Source: Phellopilus nigrolimitatus (lineage: Eukaryota; Basidiomycota; Agaricomycetes; Hymenochaetales; Hymenochaetaceae). Taken from it: DNA of 64,000 bases. The notes under the pieces were generated by a model. The model searched no databases and was not told the origin of the DNA. It saw only the letters and a program-made list of their open reading frames with translations. Location of the stretch: the NCBI GenBank assembly GCA_021029095.1, contig JAJOHG010000015.1:1-64000 (forward strand), in the 5' to 3' direction. How positions within the stretch are numbered: position 1 is the stretch's first letter; each line of letters opens with the position of its first letter. This document shows positions 44,701 through 56,400 of this stretch, one piece after another. Position numbers and translations under genes: made by a program.

Positions 44701-47425
44701 CTGCAGAACAGTGAAGGTACAGATGAAGGTTCGCTGCTCAAGATTCTCGGTCGGTGCATCACACCGTTCGGTGAGTATGTTTTTCACGTACAATGTGCAC
44801 AGGCTAATTTTCGCATAGGAAAGCGCTTGTTTAGGATCTGGCTCTGCATGCCTCTCCGAGAAGCTTCTGCTATCAATGCTAGGTAGATTTTCCACGCCTG
44901 GGTCTTGTTCGTTTGCTAATATGATGTAGGCTTGACGCTGTCCAAGACTTGATGGACCATCCAACTTTCGAAGGCGAATTCGCAAAGCTCGTCAAAGGTA
45001 TTCCAGATCTTGAGCGGATCGTCTCGCGCATCCACGCGAGGAACTGCAAGGTCCGGGACTTCCTGAAAATTCTCGGTGTAAGCAGCATTGTGTCATAACA
45101 TTGGGATGTAGACTCATTCGTCCAATCAGTCGTTCAGGAAGTTGAGCAAGGGTCTCGAGACATTATCGGAAATTGCAGATACCTTCAATTCCAAAGAGGT
45201 ATTAGGACTTCTGAGATCTGCTCCTAATCTTGAGCCGAACATCATGAATGTTGAGGATATGTTTATAAAACCCGATGAGAGTAAGTACTCTTATTTTCAT
45301 TATCGTCAGCTGATCGATTTTGACATGAAAACTTAAAGAATCAGATGAGCTTCTTCCTCGGGAGGGAAAGGATGCTACTTATGATGGGATCATGGAGGAA
45401 AGTAAGGAGTTGGAGGACGAACTCGATGCTGCGTTAAAAGAGTTTGAAGCGAAACTTGGGTACGCGACATCGAAACTCTGCTTATAAGCCTTTCTCATAT
45501 AAACTACTGTAGCTGTAAGCTATCTTACTGGCACAGTGCAGTTGGCACGAAGGTAAGATTAAGAACATGATTTCTCGGCAACAGGCCGCCCCTAAACGTG
45601 TTCATTTTTAGGATATATATCTCGTACAGACGAAGGCCGGCCAGAAATCCATTCCAAAGAATTGGACGAAGCAGGGTGGCACAAAGGTATGCGATTCATA
45701 GTCAAGCAACCACTCAGGGGTTAACGAGCTATGCTCCAAAGGCTGCATCTCGTTGGCATGTTCCCGAACTTGCTCAGTCCATTCGTACGCTGAAGGAAGC
45801 CCGAGAGAGGCGCAACAGTGCAATCAAGAATTTCAAGTTCCGTCTGTATGCGGAGTTCGACAAGGACCGTGATGTCTGGTTGCGTACCGTCCGTACTGTC
45901 GCGGAGCTTGACTGTCTGCTTAGTCTAGCCAAAAGCTCGTCCGCGATCGGGGAGCCAGCGTGCAGGCCTGAGTTTATGGATGAGGGTGAAGGCGCGAGCC
46001 TTGAATTTGAAGAACTGAGGCATCCTGCCTTGGACCTGAAATCAGACAACTTTATCCCGAACGATATCAAGCTCGGAGATGGAGTTGGGAGAGTAGCACT
46101 CCTGACAGGTACGTCATCCAAGTCGTCTTCTCGCCTACTCTTGTTGATACTATCGTTACAGGTCCTAATATGGGGTAAAATTCTAGATCCCAAATCTTTT
46201 AAATATTATCTAACTTTCGTCGTTTTGCTCCACTTGACAGAGGCAAATCAACTGTACGTATGTCTACGGTTTCAGCCAGTGTATCGTTCTAATTTTATTT
46301 GTACAGGTCATGCGAATGACAGCTGTGGGAGTCGTGCGTATACGAATCTCGGTTCGATGGAGCACCTACTGATAGCGTCGTGCAGATCATGGCGCAACTC
46401 GGATGCTTGTTCCGGCTAAAAGTGCACGGTGCGTAACGCGTGTCAGGACGCTTAGCTTCGTCTCATCATGATTTTGCAAAAGATTGTCGCCTGTCGATTC
46501 GATTTTAACCCGCATGGGCGCTTATGACAACATGTTTTCGAACGCAAGTACTTTCAAAGTCGAACTGGACGAATGGTGAGTCGTTACAGCACTTGGCACG
46601 TCTGTTTCTGCTAAGAGAGGGATCAATTCAGCTGCAAGATCCTTCGCGAGGCTACTCCACAATCTCTTGTCATTCTTGATGGTGTGTATTTTCTTCCAAT
46701 ACGACTTCCCTTTTCTGATCGAGTTGGCAACTTGCTACAGAACTCGGTCGCGGTACTTCCACATACGTACGTAGTCAGCTAGGCTGAAAGTATACTGTAC
46801 TTATCAATTCGACTTTTCATCAGGATGGTATGGCCATCGCGGGGGCAAGTCGAAGCTGTATCTTTCGAAGAAGCAATGAACTGACCCAAAGATAATTTCA
46901 TACAGGCTGTCCTTCATCAGCTTGCTACGCATACGCTGCCTCTATGCTTTTTTGCCACCCACTACGGATCTCTGACTGATGATTTCGCATACCATCCCAA
47001 CATTCGTAACATGCACATGTCGACGATCGTTGATGATGAGAAATGCGAGGTGCGTATATTGTGAATGCCTTTAGTACCGTAACTAATCTGCACTTTCATT
47101 GTCTCCGAAGCTTGTTTTCTTGTACAAGCTTGTCGAGGGCGTTGCCTCATCCTCATTTGGTACACACGTCGCGAATCTCGCCGGGGTTCCTATGGATGTC
47201 GTCAAGCGTGCTGAAGTTATCTCATCTGATTTTGCTCGTCAATTCAAGGAGAGAGTCGAAGGGAAGCGTACCTCCACTCTCCCTCTTGTTGCACAGGCGG
47301 ATTTTGCATATCTTTTGCGTTTGGCGACTGGTGAGATGCGCCTGCCAGAAAGCAGAATGAGGCAGAGGGAGATTTTGAGGTGCTTGAAAGAGGCTGTCCC
47401 GCGTTACGTGCAAGCATCATCTTGA
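41766..47425 (+). CDS. MSH6: DNA mismatch repair protein MSH6 (apparent frameshift near 46.4 kb)
   Basis: Gene with about 20 introns encoding the MSH6 subunit of MutS-alpha, which detects base mismatches and small loops in the nucleus. The N-terminus holds a PCNA-binding box, QKSLMGWF, in a long disordered Ser/Lys-rich region. The MutS mismatch-binding domain follows, with the KFLELYEDDARIGHQDFDLK-type Phe-x-Glu region (about 43385-43530), then connector, lever and clamp domains. The ATPase domain has GPNMGGKST (Walker A, on two 13-nt exons, 46162-46174 and 46241-46253), VILDELGRGTST (Walker B) and FFATHYGSL, ending at 47425. In exon 46386-46428 the MAQLG part and the VPAKSAR part lie in different frames, as if one base were missing; as given, translation would stop near 46.5 kb. 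A GC donor occurs at 46845. Start at 41766 fits the PCNA box position. Confidence 0.93.
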
Positions 47426-47875
47426 CATTTTTCATGCCGACCTATCGCTTTGTTACTGCTTTGCCGCACCCGCTTTAATGCGTCCCAGGCAATTGATGTT
47501 ACTGCTGTCAATGATCGCTTTCGCTCCTCTAATTGTACCTGTCGCTAGTTCTTATGCCTTACCACAGCTGACTGCTACCCCCAACTAATCATATTATCGT
47601 TTTCCTCCGCCTCATGTGTAAGTGAACTTTGTTTGAAAGGGTACTGTCACTTCTCTATAGCCAATAGCTCGATCGTGTCCTCGCCGGGTAGGCTGCCAAG
47701 ATACGTTCCTTGAGAGATGAGAGTTATAAATGCAATATCAACCACTTTTGAATGAGTGTAATCAATGTACATAATACTGCTCATGTCCTTGCCTTCCATG
47801 TATAGGCTCAAAAACCAGGATGGTTTGAAGATAGGTTGTCTAGCCTAACTAAAACAAATAAGAACCCACATGTAA

Positions 47876-48140
47876 TCATGTCGTTGGAACAATTGCCTCA
47901 ACTCCAGTAAGTCTCAGAAGGATATCATAATCGTCGCTCTCATCTAGTACAAGTGCACGAAGAAGATTCGTTTCTTTTCCGAGGAAGTTCTTTAGGCTGT
48001 CAAACTTGATTACCTTCCCAGCGTCAAGGACGATCTTACACAGGATTCCTGTGACAGGATTATAGGCCAAGTTCATCGAATACATATGTAACAACCTACT
48101 TTATCCTAATCGATGATAGTTAGTAGTAAACGGTGGGCGA
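47876..48140 (-). pseudogene. Relic of an ABC transporter C-terminus
   Basis: A minus-strand frame reads IVLDAGKVIKFDSLKNFLGK, then LLRALVLDESDDYDILLRL and TGVEA, a clear counterpart of the last about 55 residues of the ABC transporter ending at 53486 ([17 protein letters not shown]..., [21 protein letters not shown]). Similarity on DNA level continues over the preceding intron and into the H-loop exon (about 48105-48140), where it decays. No further exons of a transporter are found upstream, because a P450 gene begins there. It is best read as the remnant of a tandem duplicate. Confidence 0.8.
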
Positions 48141-48506
48141 TACTAGGTGATGAACACAGCAATCCCGAATTGAATTTAGACGTCGCGAAAAGTCTTGGAT
48201 TTGTACTAATACTACTAATAGTACTATTCGAGGCACCGCGATCAGCACCTTCACTTCGAAGGAAGCAAGCTTTGTTGGAGAAGAAAGTTTACGGCAGGAC
48301 TGTATAATGACGTATGAGTCCCCCGGCTAGCGGAGAAATAAGACAACAGAGGGGCTACGCAGAGAACCCGTGTGGCGCTACAGCCATTCTGTGAGTATGT
48401 GTACATACACAAGACCTCATACGGTTAACACTTAGTAAATCGCAGTCACCATTAAATCCAAAATGATACAAACCACCGGGGACCATACCGAATCAGAGTG
48501 CTTGCT

Positions 48507-50795
48507 CTAATTTCTCGACGTCAATACAACAGGCAATCTGCCATTCTTCATGGTGAGCCAGTCCTCCAGCTTCGTCTCCCATTCACGCGGGTCGTAGCCG
48601 CTGGCGAACCTGGATTTCGAAGCGCTGAATAAGCAGCGCGACGACCATGCGCAGCTCCGTAAGCGCCAGATTGCGCCCTGCACAGTTCTCGGGACCATAC
48701 GAGAAGGGGATAAAGGCCGCCGTGTTTGTGATCACCTCCAGGTCATCCGACTCCAAGTTTGTGGTGATCTCTGTGGCTTGTTTTCCCGCACGCTTCGCGG
48801 CGTTCTGACGCAGCCAGCGCTCCGGCCAAAATGCATCGGGCGAAGGATGGAAGTAGCGTGGGTCGCGATGAAGAGCGTACGGTGGAATGAAAACAGCAGT
48901 GCCTTCTGGAAGGAACCTGTTAACAGCACACATAAGTAAATGGGCGATTGAGCAAGGTGTGCTTCCGCACCTGTCTCCTACCCATTTCCCTCCACTTCCA
49001 GCTTCTGGAGCACGCTGTATGGAGGTGGCCACTGCCGGCTGGAGGCGCAACGATTCGTTACTTTTACGTTATTTGTCAATAAGGTCCTAGCGATTCGAAT
49101 ATAGACAATAATCTCACATAACCGCGTTCAGGAATGGCATTCCAATGAGCTTTGTGGCATCGAAAGGATCGCCCTCGCCAGGCGGGAAAACCGCGTCTAC
49201 CTCCTTCTGAAGTCGCTTGTAGTCATCTGGATGCGTGAGCAGATAGTAGAAGATACCGCCGAGCGTGGAAGACGTCGTATCAGAGCCAGCAACGATAGCG
49301 AGCGCGCCGTTCGAGATGATTTCTGCTTCTGTGGGCGGCGTCTTCTCGACCCCGTCTTCGTCAATCTACAAGTCCGGACGTAAGCATACCTATTCTCATT
49401 TGATTCAACGCAAACTCTAGGAAGGTAAGGCTTACGAGATAGAAAAACAAATCCCGCAGTAGAGACCCATTCTTCCGACGCATCCTCGCTTTTTCAAAGC
49501 AGAATTCACGGAAGCTGTCTACATTTTTTGTGAGGCGAGGGATCTTGAAGAGGAGTTGCGCCAACCACGGAAGATGGTGTAGAATTGCAAGAGATCTGAA
49601 GGTGATGATGAGCTACATCTTTCCGAAGTATCAGAGATACAACGCACTCCATCGCAGTTTGTAACATCGTAAATACTCCTTCATTATCTCCACCATTGCG
49701 CATGAGCTCGAAACCGCCCCCAAAGCTGTGGAAATAAAGAGCGTTCATTAAAGCTATAACAGTTTGAGAAAGTCGCCATCCTTACGCCATGTCACCCATG
49801 AAATCCGTCCTGTCGTGAAATAGTCAATACCCAAATTTAATACTCAAGATCAAGCACTTACGCAAAGAAAATGAACCAGGCTGCCAAGTCGACTCCGGTC
49901 TTACGCTTCTCCAATTCTCCTACAAGCTGCAGAGCACGTCGCACTACGAGTGGCTCGTATCCTTTGACGCCTGCTGTATTGAACGCACGATTCCACGGCT
50001 TTCGGCGCCGTACATGCTCGTGCGCGGTACGAATTGCGATGAGCGATGGTGTAGTACCAGGACGGGAACGAACAGACCAAACTAAGTCGACGTGGGGCAC
50101 AGTCAGAACAATAAACACAAATCAAAATTCTAGCTGAAGGTATGCTACTCACTCGGCCCTTTCGCCATGCCGTTTGCTCCTAGAATATCTGGAAATACAC
50201 TCGCATCTATTATCGAGAGTTCATTCGGTCCTAAACGTTGGGGTTTCAGAAGGTTTTTTTGTAAACGTCGGGCTGGAAACAAGAATGGAAGCGCATCAAC
50301 ACACCAGCACGGACGTATGGTCCATATCGATCATGAAGCTGTTTGTGATAAATGTGATTCGTTCCTTTCGCCATCACCCATGCGGCCCAGAACTTTGAGA
50401 CCTTCGCGAGTAACGGACCCGGGTACTGTGCGAGCGGGTGCCACGGGGAAAGGCGATAGACAATTATGCTTATCACCAACGCTGAATAGAACAAGGCGAA
50501 CGAGCTTAGACATGCAAGGAAAACAGACTGGAAGTGTTCGACGAAGAAAAGCGCAGGAAGAGCGGGAGCAAAAACGAGTAGGAAAGAGTTAGCAAAGAGA
50601 TGACGCGCTTCGATCTCGTATCGCTTGTAGACTGCATGTATGACCTGCAAACATGATATCGGAGATTAGCAATTTGTCAGGAGACGAGGAGAGACCAATA
50701 CTTGCTAGAGCACACGCGACGTCCAGGAGAAGCGCATCACGAAGTGGAAGGTGTGGCAAGTCGAACGCAGGGAGCGCCGTGGTAGCCACTGGCAT
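48507..50795 (-). CDS. Cytochrome P450 monooxygenase (apparent C-terminal frameshift)
   Basis: Multi-exon minus-strand P450. Hydrophobic N-terminal segments (about 50500-50640) anchor it in the ER membrane. Then come the proline-rich YPGPLLAKVSKFWAAW, YGPYVR, the I-helix AIVAGSDTTSST (about 49290), ESLRLQP (ExxR), WPERWL and the heme-binding FSYGPENCAGRNLAL (Cys ligand, about 48665-48710). After VALLIQRFEIQ the frame must shift by one base near 48609-48613 to read FASGYDPREWETKLEDW and the usual end PVVLTSRN at 48507; as given, translation stops at 48583. The first exon join (50.65-50.80 kb) is also uncertain. The protein is of the large, variable P450 type common in wood-decay fungi; substrate unknown. 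It lies between an ABC relic and an intact ABC transporter. Confidence 0.87.
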
Positions 50796-51279
50796 GCTGC
50801 TAGGTCAGTACTTTTATCAGACTTGTTGGAGGGCAACAGAAATCCACGGACTCTTCAAGGAGTCCAGATGGGCTGAAGAGAGAAGTCGAGTTTCTCGACT
50901 GCTTATTTATACCGGCATGGGTGCTGGTTCGGCAATAGGGCATACGCAATCACGAGGGCCCAGCAGAAACTGACAAACTTCCATCTGACACCGACTGTAA
51001 CCGAGAGGAAGAATGCAGCCGGAGCGGGCAATGCCGTCCTTCTTACAGACACATATCACTCGGCCATCGGTCCCGGTCATACAGGGTCGTAAAAAATGTA
51101 TGTTTAACTTTGCCATCAGTCAATATTGACTACGTACTCTCACCCAATCGCTCACTCGCGATTCGTTAATCATGAGGGTGCTTGATTTTATGGAGATTTA
51201 CTTACAAGCAGCGCGGTCGGTCTAACATCACAAGCAGGTCCATCATATCCTCCTTTCTCCTGCGCGAGTCTTACTGCAT

Positions 51280-51345
51280 GGGCAACGCGACAATATCCCG
51301 CATTTCTGATCGCGAATGCGAGATTCTTGCCAATACAACTTGCAT
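51280..51345. repeat. Dispersed repeat A, copy 1 (copy 2 at about 53140-53205)
   Basis: The two segments share GAATGC(G/A)AGATTCTTGCC and nearby matching blocks (GCAAC...ACAA upstream, CTTGCAT/TTCGCAT downstream) in the same order and orientation, with visible divergence. On the minus strand both give a short matching peptide around ARI-HSR. Confidence 0.55.
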
Positions 51346-52283
51346 AGCCTGCTGAAAATGATGACCGTGGCCAGGTTTCACGACCGTCGCAACGTTAGAG
51401 AGCTCGTTTGACTTTCCCCATGAGAAACCAATATCCAGAAATTTTGCAGTGCCAAACAGGAGTGCTGCCATGAGAAATCAAGGGAAGGAAGAAAGCGTGT
51501 TGCCAACGAAGCTTGCAACAGACATAGCCGCCGGAGCAATGGGGTAACGTGCAGGGCAGACGTGCAACACCAGCGTCCACGCCACTCCGAATCTCAGCGA
51601 CTTGTGTGCAGTGTGAGACAAGCGAAGGGATCGCGCCTAAATTGACCATGCGGCGGGACACGGTATTTGGAGAGCGCGAATGGCGGACGAATGTCCGGGC
51701 AGCCGCACGGGTTCGCATCAGCTCAGGTCATAGTTATGACAGTTTCACCGGAATCAAAGTCGACTTACATAATGCTGCTATGGTTCTGTCTGCGGAAGCA
51801 AACTTTGTCCTGATAAGCACCCATACACTCCTGGCTAGTATGTTCAAATGCTGACCTCACTTGACAGTCCGAATCTTTCGCTATCTATCTAAAGATATAA
51901 TACTTGAACAGGTTCTGTTACCTTAATGGATGCACACTTGCCGCGCAGAAAAGGGGTCTCCAGCCTATGAATATACCTCGCAAGAATACAACATGGCTAG
52001 AACCACCAAGGCTCAATGAGCAGCCCCCATGTAAGTATGCGCAAGCTCCAACATTTTCGGATAAAACACTGAGCGCTCTGCATGGTTACCTCTGATATAT
52101 GTTTCCCTTGACAGTTAAGCACTCTTAGGCACCCTATAACATGCTTTGCTTTCATCGGTATCCCGGGACTCCATTCTCAATAACTTAATCTTTGGACTCA
52201 ATGGCAAATCATCAATTTTTATTTTATTTTGACTTTGTGCTGTACTAATCGGTGAGTGGCGAGCTCTCTTATTTACCAAAACG

Positions 52284-52405
52284 GAATGCCAATGGCCATT
52301 TGTTAGATTTCGCTCTACTTAGGTCCTGTCAAAAAGGTCCGAAGACAGACGATAAGGAGGATTTAGAGTTGCAGATCGACAGAAGATCGACATCACTCCT
52401 TAAGT
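52284..52405. repeat. Dispersed repeat B, copy 1 (copy 2 at about 53299-53400)
   Basis: Both copies hold GGAATGCCAATGGCCATT, TTACTTAG(G/C)TCCTGTCAA and GGA(T/C)TTAGAGTTGCAGA in the same order and orientation. Copy 1 has about 20 extra bases in the middle. Repeat A and repeat B are about 0.9 kb apart in the first copy but only about 0.1 kb apart in the second. Confidence 0.75.
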
Positions 52406-53485
52406 AATCGGGATTGATTGATCCCGTCTATACTTTCGTTCCATTGTTTCTCCCTTTTCGTCCAATGAGTGGATTTGTTGTAGAGAATCCAGAGTGCCTT
52501 TATTATACTGTTGTGGAGAGATGATCCTGTGCGTCAATATAACTGGATTTTGAGACGAACGTCATAGTTATCGACTTCTTATAGCTGTTGGCAAAAATAA
52601 TGGCAGCCGCGGGTCAGATTGAATTGAAATGGGTCGCCATCATAATTCGGACTTAGCGAAGTTTCTGTACGCTTAGTAATATAAAGGTCCCACCATCGCC
52701 TTTCATTGAAACATTGTTTCAAAACCTTCTTGACAAGAAAATTCACTCAACAAATACGCATTTAGAGACGTCCAGATGTTTAGCGGCATATAAACAATAT
52801 AATAAATGACAATATATAGCTTAGGACTGGTCAACAAACAAGAGGACGTTGGGCGAGAAATTGACAATTACTTTGATTATGCAGGTGCACATTTTCCTCT
52901 CGCATCTGTACATGATGTGTATTTACTCTAGGTACCTTCTGGTGCATTTAGGCAGCTCTGTGTTGGACAAAACAACGAAGATGCTGAGTCGAGCATCCAA
53001 CGCGCGTTGGAATATTGCTAAATCAGAATTGCAATGTAAGTTCATTTCATTTCAATCCCGCCATTAATTTTGCAAACAACTGTAAACTCTACCAACATAT
53101 CGTCCTTTCATCTGTACTGCTCGTCCTGCATAAGCAACACTACAACAGCTCCCACCTCTGCTCGTGAATGCAAGATTCTTGCCTGAGCAACATTCGCATT
53201 GGCCGACTCAGAATGGGGCCAAAGCGGCCAACGTAATGACACAGTCCCTGAGAGCTTCTGAAGAGCCAAACTGCGACTTGCCTTAAACCTCTCAAAATGG
53301 AATGCCAATGGCCATTCGCTAGATCTCGGTTTACTTAGCTCCTGTCAACAGAAGGAGGACTTAGAGTTGCAGAACGACAGGCGACCGACAATACTCTAAG
53401 AACGCTAACCGGAACCAATTGGTTTTGGACAAAAATAAGGATCCACACATGTCACATGTATATATGTTTCGGAAACGGAAATAAT

Positions 53486-56400
53486 TCACTGTACCCCGGC
53501 AAGTTTTAGAAGGGCATCACGGTCGTCGCTCTCATCTACAAGGGCACGGAGAAGACCGCTCTCTTTCTCGAGAAGTTTCTTTGGACTGTCAAACTCAACC
53601 AGCTGCCCAGCGTCGAGAACCATCTAGGGTGAAATTATCAGCCAAATTCATCGGTACAACATAACAGCTTACTATTTTATCATAGTCGATGATGGTCTGT
53701 AAGCGATGCGCAATGGTAATGAGCGTCGTGTCCTTACTAAATTCCGTGCGCAAGGTCTTCTGGATGGCAATGTCGGTATTGTAATCTACAATTAACCTTC
53801 CTTTAATCTTCATCTCAACATAAATACTACTCAATTGCTTACCTATGGCAGCCGTAGCCTCGTCCAGTATGAGCAGCTTACTTCTTCGGACGATAGCGCG
53901 CGCAAGAGCGATGATCTGGCGCTGGCCCATGGAGAAATTCGTTCCGCCGCTCTCCACCACGGTATCCAGACCTATTTTCGCGTTCGCGTTCGTCTGAGCG
54001 TTGTCCGGGTTCCCCTCTGCATCAGTACTATTCTGGTTTGTCTGATCAACCTGTTCTTGCTGGCTATCGTACTGTTTTGAAACAGATTCCTTCACATCGA
54101 AAAAGCCCGCCGCGCGTAGGGCATCGTTTAAGGATGCATCATCAAGATATCCCCATGGATCAAGGTTTTCACGCAAAATGCCATGAATGAGCTCAGGCTG
54201 CTGCGGGATAAGCGTGATATTCGAACGCAGCGCATCCAGGTTCATTTCGTCCGTTGCGAGGCCGTCGAAGTACACCTTCCCAGTCGTCTTAATGGCCCGG
54301 AGCAAAGCCAAAGCGATGCTGGACTTTCCTGCAGAAAGACAGATAAATATGAAACGACAGACGTGCAGAAATGACAACCTACCAGCACCAGTTCTTCCGA
54401 CTGATTACGCGAAAACAAAATTCAATGAGAGTTTCTCTTTGATGAAATTAGCTAAGTGACTAACCAATTCCCACACGTTCGCCAGATTGTACTTCAAACG
54501 AGATATCGCGCAGAACCTTGGGTGAGTCTAGAGAAGTAGACTAAATACGTTGGAGGTTATAAACTCGTTGATCACACTAACCGTCTGAGTATCGAGCCGA
54601 TAGGTTTTCAACTCGGAGATTCCCACTCGACGGCCAATACGCAGGAGGCTTTCCTCCGTCAGCTGGTTTCGGCTCGTGTTCGATGCGCAAGAATTCGAGC
54701 ATTCGTTCAAGACTGTGGAATAATGTATAAATGAGCGTTTGACTACATAGTTACGCCCAGAATACGACATACCTGTTAGCTAAGAATGAATGATTCTTTA
54801 GTAATTTGACTGAACAAAATCAGATAATGCTGACCTTGAATCTCTAGAAGGTTGTGATACCGAACCCAAGAGAGAATTAAGCGAGTAAAGGATAAAACCA
54901 TGGACAGCGTGAAACCTGCGAAGCCTGCTTCTACTCGTCCTCCGTAAACAAGGTAGACAGACACGACTCCGGAAAAGATTGCGCCTAAGCTATCCACGCG
55001 AATGGACACCCATCGACTGATAGCTTGAAATGTAAGCGCTGTTCGAGTGTACTTGTTAATGCGCTTTTGGAGTTCGGAACGGAAAAGGTCCTGTGCGTTG
55101 TAAGCTCTGATTGACGCTGTCGTACTTTGGTCAACCAAAGAATATGAATACACTGGTCAAAGAGCGTACGCAGGCTGGACAAAGCAGTCCCGACTTGTGT
55201 CATAACGGGGCCTTTTGCATTACTACAGACGTTCAGTATCAATAGCCAGTGTGCACATGTTAGTGACACTTACCTCATCTCTCGCCTTACGCATATTTGG
55301 CATTTCAGATAGACGCGACCGAGGAAACCTCCAGAGATGGCGACAACGAGACCTGGTATTAGTGCGTACCAGCCGACCATGAATACAGACGCAAAGAAGA
55401 GGCAAATAAGGTTGATCGTGTTCGACATGAAAGAAACTGCCATACGCGCAAGCTGGTCGTCGATAATACTTATATCCTGTGTGCACCTGGCAAATATGCT
55501 ATGAGAACCTGAAACAATTAGACCGCGAATCGAAAAGCACCTCGTGACGATCCGTCCAACGGGCGTTATATCCAGCCATCTGAACCAACCAGAGTGAGCG
55601 TACATCCAAGTACTTGGTACAATAAAATCACTTGCCTGAACGGGGCGCTAAAAATACTTTCAAGAAGGCTAGAATATATAACTTTCGAAGCTCGCAGAGA
55701 TCCCAGAATCCAGATAATATATGATACAGAATCGAAGAGATATCCAGAGAGGTTAGCCAACGCGTAAAATCCAAGATATCTATGGAGTATTGGGAAGTAA
55801 GCCCTGCGTCATTGTGAGGAAACGCATCTGCTCACTTCAGTACGGGCACCTCCGATGCCGGATGTTTTATGTACTGGTTCGACCAATAGCCTACGAACCA
55901 TACTTGGAAAATCATTCCCAATATTGCAACCCATCTAGTTCCGAGAATCAATGTCCAGATCAACGGGCCGCCGACGCCACCAACGTAAAGCATGGTCGCC
56001 GCTATCTCCACACGGCCCATCGCTTTCTCCTCAGCAACGACAAGCTTCCCCGTAGACTTCCTCGTGTCATCTTTGTCTTTCTTGTCACCATCCAGCTTAG
56101 TTTCGATGTCTTCCTCGATTGCCTCGCGTTCCTTTTCCGCCTGGGCGCGCAAACGCGTGTCCTTCTTCAGGATCTCAGAGACAGGACCCTGCGCAGAAAA
56201 CTTCCCTTGCCTCCCAAGGACCACAACGTGCTTTGCGATGGATGCGGTGAGAGCAATGTTGTGCGTGACGAGAAGGACCGTTCGTCCTTGAACTAGGTCG
56301 CCTTGAAGGGCCTTGTTGGCAATCCATTTTGCTGTGTGGACATCAAGTGCGGCCAAGACATCGTCAAGCAAGATAATCGAGGCCGGGGAGTACAGGGCGC

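Larger units (their letters stand above)
50796..53485. other. Gene-poor stretch with decayed duplicated segments
   Basis: No intact gene is seen. Parts are duplicated within the stretch (two repeat pairs, listed separately), suggesting old local duplication around the ABC transporter 3' flank. Short frames such as 51395-51718 minus and 51549-51854 plus have no recognisable content. Confidence 0.5.

Noticed and set aside
50640..50795. Suspected frameshift at the P450 N-terminus
   Set aside because: A 57-nt intron-like segment and alternative donors are present. The first exon join is ambiguous, so an indel cannot be claimed.
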